NCBI GenBank assembly: GCA_013813755.1
Contig: JACCRD010000168.1
Coordinates: 1-7,205 of the forward strand
DNA length: 7,205 nt
From: Acidobacteriota bacterium
GTDB taxonomy: Bacteria; Acidobacteriota; Blastocatellia; Pyrinomonadales; Pyrinomonadaceae
Direction of reading: 5' to 3'
Part shown: positions 1 through 6,216 of the stretch, piece by piece
Layout of the letters: every line of letters begins with the position of its first letter
Position numbering within the stretch: position 1 is the first letter of the stretch
Made by a program: the position numbers and the translations under genes
Notes under the pieces: generated by a model
Told to the model about the DNA's origin: nothing
What the model saw: only the letters and a program-made list of their open reading frames with translations
The model's database searches: none

Positions 1-261
1 ATGTTGCTACCTGTCTCATAATCGCTTAACCTTGTCTTAAAAGTTCGTCTTATAATAGGCTTATGACGCAAAGCCGATATTCAAATAAAAAATTTTGGCT
101 GATTATCAATAATTAGGACAACACCGGTGCTAAACGCTTCGATGATATTTAATATATTTCACGTCGGTTACCAGAAAACCAGATTTTTGTATACTCGACA
201 ATTCGGTGAGTTAATAAAACTTTTGCGGCTTTTTCAAAAAATGATATAATCCAAAAACTTT
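1..261. other. AT-rich intergenic region without a supportable gene
   Basis: No ORF of useful length occurs on either strand and I see no tRNA or rRNA. A TATAAT at 51-56 has no well-spaced -35 (a TTGTCT at 32-37 is only 13 bp away). A perfect 8-bp palindrome, CACCGGTG, lies at 122-129. A 17-codon ORF at 63-116 (+) begins just after the 51-56 TATAAT but has no other support. On the minus strand an ATG at 19-17 runs off the left edge after six codons, so the start of a divergent gene cannot be excluded. The right end carries the promoter described separately. Confidence 0.6.
223..250 (+). promoter_or_regulatory. Sigma70-type promoter for the cysS transcript
   Basis: A -35-like TTGCGG (223-228) and a perfect -10 TATAAT (245-250) are separated by 16 bp. 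The predicted transcription start is near 257. That would put about 180 nt of leader before the cysS ATG at 438, and the 262-342 mini-ORF would begin only about five bases into the transcript. The spacing and -10 match are seen directly; use by cysS is inferred from orientation and the lack of a better candidate closer to the gene. Confidence 0.55.
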
Positions 262-342
262 ATGCAAATCTTTGTCTTAAAACCTTCTAAAGATTTACTC
301 GCCGAACTCGGCATCGCGCCGAAGGAATCGTGTTGTTTCTAA
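262..342 (+). CDS. Candidate cysteine leader peptide (26 aa) upstream of cysS
   Basis: A 26-codon ORF starts at ATG 262 and ends at TAA 340-342. An in-frame stop lies just upstream at 247-249, so there is no longer version. The last residues are ESCCF, with two adjacent TGT codons at 331-336. It sits in the leader of the gene that charges tRNA-Cys, about 12 bases after a perfect -10 box, so it would be translated nearly leaderless; no Shine-Dalgarno is present. In known attenuators, clustered codons for the regulated amino acid near the end of a short ORF sense the level of charged tRNA. By that analogy this peptide would report Cys-tRNA supply to cysS. I do not recognise the peptide as a family. 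A chance ORF is the main alternative, since tandem TGT in 26 codons is uncommon but not rare. Confidence 0.38.
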   Translation: MQIFVLKPSKDLLAELGIAPKESCCF

Positions 343-371
343 TTCCCCTCGTAGTTTTACCCGCTTTCGAT

Positions 372-408
372 ATCGGATTTTTTTGGTTGCCGATTTCTAT
401 ATTTTTTT
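372..408 (+). terminator. Possible attenuator hairpin in the cysS leader
   Basis: ATCGG (372-376) pairs with CCGAT (390-394) around a 13-nt loop, and a U-rich stretch follows with seven T at 402-408. The stem has only five pairs, so it is a weak intrinsic terminator. Two competing pairings exist. AGGAATCG (323-330, the codons just before the Cys pair) can pair with CGATTTCT (391-398) over eight positions including one G-U. Positions 319-322 plus 327-330 can pair with 368-371 plus 373-376. A smaller hairpin forms at 308-312/318-322. Mutually exclusive pairings are expected of an attenuator, but which form wins under cysteine starvation is not clear from the sequence. Confidence 0.3.
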
Positions 409-437
409 GATTTATATTATTGTTTCAACTTAATTTT

Positions 438-1838
438 ATGCTTAAATTTCACAACACGCTCTCGGACAAGCTCGAAGAATTTCATCCGCAAAACGATGAG
501 GAAGTCCGTTTTTATATGTGTGGTCCAACGGTCTGGAGTTACGCCCATATCGGTAACTTTCGCACCTTTGTTTTCGGCGATATTCTTCGCCGCTACCTGA
601 AATATAAAGGTTACAACTTAACACATGTGATGAATTTAACCGATGTTGACGACCGAATTATTAACGAAGCGCGAAAAGTCGGTAAAACGATTGACGAATT
701 CGTCCAGCCGTTTATTGAAGCGTTCTGGGAAGATTTCGATTCGCTCGGCTGTGAGCGTCCCGAAATCGCGCCAAGGGCGACGCAACATATTCAGGAAATG
801 ATTGAGATCATCGAAAGTCTGCTCATAAAAGGCAAAGCCTACGAATCGGACGGTTCAATTTATTACCGCATTTCGGCGTTTCCCGAGTACGGCAAACTGT
901 CAAAAATAAATTTCGCGGGCAATATCGTCGGCGCGAGCGAACGCATCGACACGGATAAATACGAAAAAGAAGACGCGCGCGATTTTGCTTTGTGGAAATT
1001 AGTCGACAAAGATGAGCCGACCGGCTGGGACGCGAGTTTTGGGCGCGGGCGACCGGGCTGGCACATTGAATGCTCGGCGATGGCAATGAAATACTTGGGC
1101 GCGAGCTTCGATATTCACGGCGGCGGAATTGATCTGCAGTTTCCGCATCACGAAAACGAAATCGCTCAATCCGAAGGCGCGACCGGACAGCAATTTGCGA
1201 AGTACTGGCTGCACGGGGAGTTTTTGAAAATCGAAAACGAAAAAATGTCAAAATCACTCGGTAACGAATTCACTTTTCGGGATATTCAATCGAGAGGTCA
1301 TTCGCCGACCGCGATTCGTTATCTGCTCTTGAGCGTTCCGTATCACAAACAGCTTAATTTTACATTTGAAAATTTGCAGGGCGCGGAAAATACGATTGAA
1401 AGATTGCGAGATTTCCGAAAACGTCTGCGGGAAGCGAATCTGAGAAGCGGAGCGAATTTTGATTTACAAAACGCGGCAAAAAATGCGCTCAGAGATTTTA
1501 CAACAGCGATGGACGACAACTTAAATACGTCGATTGCGCTCGCCTCCCTGCACAATCTCGTGCGCGAAGTGAATACCGCTCTGGCAAACGAAACGATTTT
1601 AGCCGAAGACCGCCCGGTGATTTTTGAGATTACCGAAAAATTCGATGCGGTATTTAATATTTTCGGCGAAGAAAAAGCGGAAATGCTCGACGCGGAAATC
1701 GAATCACTAATCGAAGAACGCCAAACGGCGCGGCACAATCGAGACTTTGCGCGTTCCGATGAAATCAGAGATTTGCTGGCGGAAAAAAACATTGTTCTTG
1801 AAGACACGAAGGACGGCGTGCGCTGGAAGAAAAAATAA
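438..1838 (+). CDS. cysS: Cysteinyl-tRNA synthetase
   Basis: Cytoplasmic class I aminoacyl-tRNA synthetase that activates L-cysteine with ATP and charges tRNA-Cys. Seen in the 466-residue product: the N-terminal MCGPTV block with C28; the HIGH-type signature as HIGN (37-40); GWHIEC with C212; FPHHENE with H237 and E241; and KMSKS at 269-273. C28, C212, H237 and E241 match the four zinc ligands that give the enzyme its cysteine selectivity, each at nearly the same position as in the E. coli protein. The C-terminal part from about residue 340 is the helical DALR-type and anticodon-binding region. Length is normal (E. coli 461). I chose ATG 438; a TTG at 420 would add six residues with no homology or ribosome site. 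Neither start has a Shine-Dalgarno. The gene converges on the glycosyltransferase gene with a 40-bp gap that shows no convincing terminator. Regulation may involve the upstream Cys-codon ORF. Confidence 0.97.
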   Translation: MLKFHNTLSDKLEEFHPQNDEEVRFYMCGPTVWSYAHIGNFRTFVFGDILRRYLKYKGYNLTHVMNLTDVDDRIINEARKVGKTIDEFVQPFIEAFWEDFDSLGCERPEIAPRATQHIQEMIEIIESLLIKGKAYESDGSIYYRISAFPEYGKLSKINFAGNIVGASERIDTDKYEKEDARDFALWKLVDKDEPTGWDASFGRGRPGWHIECSAMAMKYLGASFDIHGGGIDLQFPHHENEIAQSEGATGQQFAKYWLHGEFLKIENEKMSKSLGNEFTFRDIQSRGHSPTAIRYLLLSVPYHKQLNFTFENLQGAENTIERLRDFRKRLREANLRSGANFDLQNAAKNALRDFTTAMDDNLNTSIALASLHNLVREVNTALANETILAEDRPVIFEITEKFDAVFNIFGEEKAEMLDAEIESLIEERQTARHNRDFARSDEIRDLLAEKNIVLEDTKDGVRWKKK

Positions 1839-1878
1839 TTTTATAAAAAGGGGATTAAACGAATATTTATTTCTTCTT

Positions 1879-3411
1879 TTATTTTTTCACTTCAACCAAA
1901 AATGCCTTCAAACCCTGCGCTTTAAAAACTTGCGGCGCACCGATTCGGTAGCCTTTTTCAAACAAATTTTTGAGCGGCGGTTTTGTTTCATTCCACTCTT
2001 TATCACGAAAAGCAACGAAGAATCTTTCGTCACTTTCAAAATCATCGATTGATTTAACTTCATCAAATCCGCGCGGTAGGAAATACGCTTTGTCTTCGAT
2101 TAAATTTTTGATTCTGTTGACTTTTACAATCTGGAATTTTTTTTCTGAATCATGCCGAAGTGCGAACCAAAAATGATATGCCGTTAAATCTTCAAATGTG
2201 TAAATCTTTACTGCTTCGTTTTTATCAGGCGTTGATTTGCTCAAATCCTGCGCGAGATTTTCCCATGCGCACCAGATATATGTTGGATCTTTGCGTGTTA
2301 ATTGGAGCGCAAAAGCCGCACCGAAAAGTAGAAAAATTATACTCAAACTCGCAATTTGCACCGGTGTTTTTGCGCTTATGCTGGAAAACAAAGTCGCCGC
2401 CAAAATTGTCGCGGGCGCGAAAACAACAATTAAATGGCGCGTTCCCCAAATTGAGTAAGGCGAAATCCAGCTCAGAGTAAACGCCAGCAGAATCGGCGTA
2501 AAAACAAAAATCGCGAGCATATAAATGGCGCGTTTTTCTTGTTTGTTCGTTTTTCTCCAAACGATCAGCCGCAAAACTCCAATCGTCGCAATGATCAAAA
2601 CAACAGGGATGGTGATAAGGAAAATCGCGGGCGAATCGGTGTTGCTTTGCTCAAAATAGACGGGTTCAAAAAGGTCAAATGCGAACTGCAAAATTGATAA
2701 AACGTTTGGCTTTGTCATCCAGCCGATATTTTGTCCGACGCTCGAATTAACTTTTGCTGCCTGCCAAAGAGCGTAAATCCAGGGTGCGAAACTGAGCGCC
2801 GCTAGCCCGAGCATCAGAAAAACCTGTTTAACTTTTTCGCGTCTTAAAGTGATCACCGCCAAAACTTCCGCAAAAATTAAAAACCAGCCAAAATAATGCG
2901 TGTAAACGAGCAAAATATTGACTATTACAAAAAATAAAAATCCTTTGCCATCGTTTAGAAAACGCGCCAAGAGCCACATCGAAAAGAGTCCGAGACAAAG
3001 CAGAAGACTATACATTCTCACTTCCTGCGCATATTTAATCAACGAACCGTTGACGGCGAAGAAGGTTAAGGCAATCGTGATTGTCGAAAGATTCAGTTTT
3101 AACTCACGCGCTAACAACACGAACGGAATGACAGCGATTATTGAAAAGAAAACAGGAAAAAATCTAAGCCAGAATAAATTTTCGCCGCCGACGGAAATCC
3201 AAATTTTTAGTAGAATATAAAAAAGCGGCGGATGAATCAGGTCTTGGGCGACAAACCAAAAAAGAGAATTCCAAGACTGTGTCGCGGCGTGAACGCTGAA
3301 GAGTTCGTCAAACCAGAGACACGAAGCGGTTAAATTCCAGAGCCTGAGCGAAACATAAACGAGGCAAACGACGGCAAAAATTGCGAGCCAGGTTTTTTCG
3401 GACAGGTTCAT
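1879..3411 (-). CDS. GT39/PMT-type membrane glycosyltransferase (GT-C fold)
   Basis: A 510-residue integral membrane protein with about eleven hydrophobic segments up to roughly residue 370, then a soluble C-terminal portion of about 140 residues. After the first membrane segment comes WFDELFS, with D35-E36 where GT-C enzymes carry the catalytic acidic pair in the first extracytoplasmic loop. HPPLFY (60-65) and the later QEVRMYSLL block are typical of the dolichyl-phosphate-mannose-protein mannosyltransferase/ArnT-like superfamily. Such enzymes move a sugar from a polyprenyl-phosphate carrier to protein, lipid or glycan on the outer face of the membrane. Donor and acceptor cannot be read from the sequence. 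The start codon lies one base after the stop of the cysteine dioxygenase gene, with no Shine-Dalgarno, so it is probably translated by reinitiation or coupling. It is the last gene of the minus-strand cluster. Confidence 0.88.
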   Translation of the reverse strand: MNLSEKTWLAIFAVVCLVYVSLRLWNLTASCLWFDELFSVHAATQSWNSLFWFVAQDLIHPPLFYILLKIWISVGGENLFWLRFFPVFFSIIAVIPFVLLARELKLNLSTITIALTFFAVNGSLIKYAQEVRMYSLLLCLGLFSMWLLARFLNDGKGFLFFVIVNILLVYTHYFGWFLIFAEVLAVITLRREKVKQVFLMLGLAALSFAPWIYALWQAAKVNSSVGQNIGWMTKPNVLSILQFAFDLFEPVYFEQSNTDSPAIFLITIPVVLIIATIGVLRLIVWRKTNKQEKRAIYMLAIFVFTPILLAFTLSWISPYSIWGTRHLIVVFAPATILAATLFSSISAKTPVQIASLSIIFLLFGAAFALQLTRKDPTYIWCAWENLAQDLSKSTPDKNEAVKIYTFEDLTAYHFWFALRHDSEKKFQIVKVNRIKNLIEDKAYFLPRGFDEVKSIDDFESDERFFVAFRDKEWNETKPPLKNLFEKGYRIGAPQVFKAQGLKAFLVEVKK

Positions 3412-3412
3412 T

Positions 3413-3988
3413 TTAGAGTTTTATATTGCTGCCCAATTTTCCGTCGATGCTTGTGTAACAGAGCGAAACTTCCGCGAATCGGTCTGTTTCACGACAGTAT
3501 GAAAGACATTTGTCGAAGGGTTTTGAATAGATGTGCAGGCTGACGGCGCGGCGCTCGAATTCGGGTAAGTTTAAAATTTGATGAATCGGTTCTTCAAGTT
3601 CGACTTTCGCGGTGAGACAATCAGACAAATCGAATTGGTCAATTTCCTCTAACTTGCAAAAGCCGTTTGCTTCATCAATTTCCAGAATTTTGAAATTTTG
3701 CCCGCGAAGTTTGCCGACGGGAACGGTCATCCAGCACATCTGGTCGGCGTGATTGTGGATACGCGATATTTGCCCTTTGTCCCAACAAAGCGTCATCATT
3801 TCAAAACGCTCGTCTTTATAAATCAGATTACGCGTGTAGAAATTTTTGCTCCAGAAAAAGTAAGGCGCGATTGTGTCGACATTAATCGGATTTTCGGCGA
3901 GAAATTGATAGACATTATCACAGGTAAATTCGTCGCTGGAAATGGATCGCAAGCCTTCGATCAAATTTTCGACTTTAACTGTTTTCAT
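3413..3988 (-). CDS. cdo: Cysteine dioxygenase, type I (CDO, cupin)
   Basis: Cytoplasmic mononuclear iron enzyme that oxidises L-cysteine with O2 to cysteine sulfinate, the first step of cysteine catabolism. The 191-residue product carries the full CDO active site. HNH gives H78 and H80, and H136 (PIHQILN) is the third iron ligand. YTRNL holds Y51 and R53, the residues that bind the substrate carboxylate. C85 in HxHxxxxC and Y154 are the pair that forms the Cys-Tyr cross-link in mammalian CDO. S150-H152-Y154 (SLHIY) is the catalytic triad. The Arg at position 53 and the presence of C85 favour true cysteine dioxygenase over the related 3-mercaptopropionate dioxygenase, which is the main alternative. 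I start it at ATG 3988, which gives MKTVKVENL; the in-frame ATG at 4015 adds nine residues that run into the intergenic repeat. No clear Shine-Dalgarno. It lies downstream of dsbD and one base ahead of the glycosyltransferase gene. Confidence 0.93.
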   Translation of the reverse strand: MKTVKVENLIEGLRSISSDEFTCDNVYQFLAENPINVDTIAPYFFWSKNFYTRNLIYKDERFEMMTLCWDKGQISRIHNHADQMCWMTVPVGKLRGQNFKILEIDEANGFCKLEEIDQFDLSDCLTAKVELEEPIHQILNLPEFERRAVSLHIYSKPFDKCLSYCRETDRFAEVSLCYTSIDGKLGSNIKL

Positions 3989-4000
3989 AAGATATTTATC

Positions 4001-4072
4001 CACAGATGGACACAAATTTACACGGATAAAATCCTAACAAAAATCTGTATCGATCTGTGCTTATCTGTGATT
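4001..4072. repeat. Inverted array of 10-bp CACAGAT-type repeats between dsbD and cdo
   Basis: On the plus strand, three decamers follow in exact 10-bp register: CACAGATGGA (4001), CACAAATTTA (4011) and CACGGATAAA (4021). After a 12-bp spacer come three in opposite orientation: ATCTGTATCG (4043), ATCTGTGCTT (4053) and ATCTGTGATT (4063). The two halves match at 19 of 27 positions and can fold as a long imperfect hairpin; the outer arm CACAGAT (4001-4007) pairs perfectly with 4063-4069. The array fills nearly the whole dsbD-cdo gap and its end overlaps the dsbD stop codon. Repeats of the ACACAGAT type recur between genes in many bacterial genomes (general recollection). It could be a dispersed palindromic repeat, an RNA processing or stability hairpin within the operon, or a helically phased protein site. 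The left edge also contains TTATCCACA (3996-4004), a DnaA-box match. Confidence 0.7.
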
Positions 4073-6026
4073 AATTGTTTTCCGCTTTTCGCAAAAAGTC
4101 AACAAATTCCTGCGTATTTCTGGTTAACCCCGGAAATGTGGCAATCGTTTTGCCGTCGCCGTCAATTATCGCGTAAAACGGCAGTGCGACGGTTTGAAAA
4201 GTTTTTTCTTGAAACTGTTGCTGACGCTCGTACACTTCACCGTCGCCGTCGGTATAAAGTCGAGTTAAAACAAACTTTGACATTTCTGCTTCGACCTGTT
4301 TTTTCGGAAAAATGTTCGCTTCCATCCAACGGCAATTTGTGCAGGTGTAACCCGTAAAATCAACAAAAACCAGTTTGTTTTCAACTTTTGCTTTTGCCTT
4401 CGCGCCCTCGAAATCATTTTCAATCCATTTCAGTTTTTCCTCGCCTGAATTATTAAAAAAGTTTCTGGAAGTTTCAGTTTCAGGCGGCAGAAACGATTCG
4501 AGTTCGCCAAGTTTCGCGCCGAAAAGTCCGGTTAATAAATAAAAGCTGATTGCCAAACTCAAAATTGCCGACACAAGGCGGATCGCGCCGATTCTTTCGG
4601 GCTTGGAATCGTGCGGCAATTGGAATTTGCCCAACAGATAAACCGCTAAAATTGCGCTGATCGCAATCCAGATCGCCAGCACGAAATTACGCGTGAAAAT
4701 TCCCCAATTCCAAATTAAATCGACGTTTGAGAGAAACTTCATCGCTGCTGCAATTTCCAAAAAGCCCATCGCGACTTTGATTGAATTCATCCAGCCCCCG
4801 GCGCGCGGCAGCTGCGAAACGTATTGCGGCACAAGCGCGAGAATGAAAAACGGCAACGCGAAAACGCTTGAGAAGGCAAGCATTCCAACCAAAGGCATTT
4901 GCCAATCGCCCTGCGCGGCTGAAACTAGAATCGTGCCGACAAACGGTGACGTGCAGGTAAAAGACGTGAGCGTAAACGTCAAACCCATAAGCAGCGCGCC
5001 GATAATTCCGCCGCCTTCGCCTTCTTTGCTGCGCGTTAAATTATCGAGTTTGGTTAAAACATTAGTCGGAATCGTAATTTCATACGCGCCGAACAAATTA
5101 AAAGCGAAAAACAGAAAAATTGCGGTAATCAATAGATTGACATACGGATTTGCCGCGAAAAGATTAATACCCGCCGCTCCGACAAAAATCGCCAGAAGCA
5201 TTCCGAGAATAGTAAATGTCCCAACAATTCCAAGCGAATAAACGAGCGCCATTTTCACGGCTTTCGAGCGATTGCCCGCCGAATGATTCGTAAAATAAGA
5301 CACTGTAATCGGAATCATCGGAAACACGCACGGCGTTAAAAGCGACAACGCGCCGAGCGTAATTGCCAGCCAGATAAAAGACCACAAATCAGCAGGCAGC
5401 GAACGGGTGGCAGCAGCCGGTTCTTTACCGGAAGTTTGATTATTGGTCGTCATTTGAGAATTGCCAACTACCGATTGCTGCCTGCTAACTGCTGGTGGCT
5501 GATTGCTGACAGCTGCTTTTTTCACGTCTTCAAAACCTGAAAACGAAACTTTGACCGTTTTCGGCGGAAGGCAAACTCGGTCATCGCACACCTGAAACCG
5601 CACGTTAACTATTAAGTCATTGGCGTTCGTTTCGCGGATCGCAGTTAGCGGTAAATTAAACTCGGCTTCTTTTTCAAAAAATTTTGTTTCGAGCGGCTTT
5701 TCATCGACTAAAAAATTCGAGTCCGGTTTCGTGATCGGTTTTGTTGAATCAATTACTCCTTCGATTTTAAAAAGCGAATCGTCGGGAAGTGTGATTTTTG
5801 TCGGAAAAGGTCCGCCCTCCGGTTGCTCGACGGCGTAAAGATGCCAGTTCCCTTCAATTTGCGCTTTTAGATTAGCTTTCAAGGATTCGCCTTCTTTGAC
5901 GATTTTGCCTTTCGCGTCCGATTCAAGCGACCAGGAAACAGGGCTTTGGGCAAGCGTGGCGAGCGGCAGAATGAAAACAAGAATGCCAAAAAAGATTTTT
6001 AATTTTAAGTACCGGGCGTAGAACAT
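4071..6026 (-). CDS. dsbD: Thiol:disulfide interchange protein DsbD (transmembrane electron carrier)
   Basis: Inner-membrane protein that passes electrons from cytoplasmic thioredoxin to periplasmic thiol proteins, for example for disulfide isomerisation or cytochrome c maturation. The 651-residue product has a signal peptide (about 1-26, cut after TLAQ or nearby). A periplasmic alpha domain carries the Cys pair C147/C152 (CDDRVC). A linker at about 167-213 contains the 7-residue repeat. The membrane domain spans about 214-505 with C233 (TPCVFP) and C358 (TCTSP). The C-terminal thioredoxin-like gamma domain has the CTNC active site (C562, C565) and a cis-Pro-type ALPF near 616. All three redox pairs are therefore present. 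The alpha pair is spaced CX4C, one residue shorter than the CX5C of E. coli. I chose ATG 6026 because the signal peptide begins there; an in-frame ATG at 6134 would prepend 36 mostly polar residues. No Shine-Dalgarno is visible. It is the first gene of the minus-strand cluster with cdo and the glycosyltransferase. Confidence 0.95.
   Translation of the reverse strand: MFYARYLKLKIFFGILVFILPLATLAQSPVSWSLESDAKGKIVKEGESLKANLKAQIEGNWHLYAVEQPEGGPFPTKITLPDDSLFKIEGVIDSTKPITKPDSNFLVDEKPLETKFFEKEAEFNLPLTAIRETNANDLIVNVRFQVCDDRVCLPPKTVKVSFSGFEDVKKAAVSNQPPAVSRQQSVVGNSQMTTNNQTSGKEPAAATRSLPADLWSFIWLAITLGALSLLTPCVFPMIPITVSYFTNHSAGNRSKAVKMALVYSLGIVGTFTILGMLLAIFVGAAGINLFAANPYVNLLITAIFLFFAFNLFGAYEITIPTNVLTKLDNLTRSKEGEGGGIIGALLMGLTFTLTSFTCTSPFVGTILVSAAQGDWQMPLVGMLAFSSVFALPFFILALVPQYVSQLPRAGGWMNSIKVAMGFLEIAAAMKFLSNVDLIWNWGIFTRNFVLAIWIAISAILAVYLLGKFQLPHDSKPERIGAIRLVSAILSLAISFYLLTGLFGAKLGELESFLPPETETSRNFFNNSGEEKLKWIENDFEGAKAKAKVENKLVFVDFTGYTCTNCRWMEANIFPKKQVEAEMSKFVLTRLYTDGDGEVYERQQQFQEKTFQTVALPFYAIIDGDGKTIATFPGLTRNTQEFVDFLRKAENN
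5460..5515 (-). repeat. 7-bp tandem repeat array inside dsbD, translated as a 7-aa repeat
   Basis: Eight consecutive degenerate heptamers, written on the plus strand: ATTGCCA, ACTACCG, ATTGCTG, CCTGCTA, ACTGCTG, GTGGCTG, ATTGCTG, ACAGCTG. The consensus is about ATTGCTG, i.e. CAGCAAT on the coding strand. Because 7 is not a multiple of 3, three heptamers make one 7-codon period, and the protein shows it: AVSNQPP, AVSRQQS, VVGNSQM (residues 172-192). The array lies in the flexible linker between the alpha domain and the first membrane helix, where added residues should be tolerated. It resembles the short tandem heptamer repeats (STRR) described in cyanobacteria, though I cannot say it is the same family. 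Confidence 0.72.
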
Positions 6027-6052
6027 ATTTTTTGTCTGAGTGGTAAGATGCG

Positions 6053-6082
6053 ATTTTATCCTTTTTGAAAAAAATTTAACAG
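6053..6082 (-). promoter_or_regulatory. Possible promoter for dsbD
   Basis: Read on the minus strand, CTGTTA (6082-6077) and TAAAAT (6058-6053) are separated by 18 bp. This predicts transcription start near 6046 and a leader of about 20 nt before ATG 6026. The -35 is a poor match and the surrounding DNA is AT-rich, so this is only the best candidate in the divergent gap. Confidence 0.32.
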
Positions 6083-6109
6083 TTGTTTTGATTGATAAGT
6101 TTTCTCTTT

Positions 6110-6139
6110 TTGCACAAATACCTTTTTGTCGCATATAAT
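6110..6139 (+). promoter_or_regulatory. Sigma70-type promoter for pdhA
   Basis: TTGCAC (6110-6115) and a perfect TATAAT (6134-6139) are separated by 18 bp. The transcription start would be near 6146, leaving a leader of about 70 nt before the pdhA start. It lies in the roughly 190-bp divergent gap shared with dsbD. No clear operator palindrome is visible around it. Confidence 0.55.
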
Positions 6140-6204
6140 TTTAATTTGAAACACATTCTAATACTTCATAGAAAATTTCATCAATTTTATTCCGAATGCG
6201 ACCC

Positions 6205-6209
6205 GGAGG
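6205..6209 (+). promoter_or_regulatory. Ribosome binding site deciding the pdhA start
   Basis: GGAGG lies seven bases before the TTG at 6217, an ideal spacing. The in-frame ATG at 6196 lies upstream of this site and has no Shine-Dalgarno of its own, so the TTG start is preferred. This is the only strong ribosome binding site among the large genes of the window. Confidence 0.65.
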
Positions 6210-6216
6210 TTTGATT

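Noticed and set aside
1..19. Minus-strand ATG at 19-17 that could begin a gene running off the left edge.
   Set aside because: Only six codons are visible and the nearest purine-rich element (AAGG on the minus strand) is too far away to be convincing.
63..116. 17-codon ORF just downstream of a TATAAT at 51-56.
   Set aside because: No well-spaced -35, no ribosome site, no recognisable peptide features and no link to a downstream gene.
420..437. TTG start six codons upstream of the chosen cysS ATG.
   Set aside because: The added residues have no counterpart in the family and there is no Shine-Dalgarno; with ATG 438, C28 falls at the same position as in E. coli CysS.
343..437. T-box riboswitch for cysS.
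   Set aside because: No AGGGTGGNACCGCG-like T-box sequence or specifier-loop architecture is visible in the leader.
823..1257. Long minus-strand open frames within cysS, and similar ones opposite pdhA (6187-6861) and dsbD.
   Set aside because: They are antisense to well-conserved genes, have Arg/Ser/Phe-rich composition typical of shadow frames, and resemble no known family.
1839..1878. Bidirectional terminator between the converging cysS and glycosyltransferase genes.
   Set aside because: Only an AT palindrome (TTTTATAAAA, 1839-1848) is present; no GC-containing stem with a T run was found.
3996..4004. DnaA box TTATCCACA, possible origin element.
   Set aside because: A single box at the edge of a repeat array whose units produce similar strings; no cluster of boxes and no dnaA/dnaN nearby.
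6027..6134. Longer dsbD beginning at ATG 6134.
   Set aside because: The extra 36 residues would put a polar stretch before a clear signal peptide, and the ATG overlaps the pdhA promoter -10 on the other strand.
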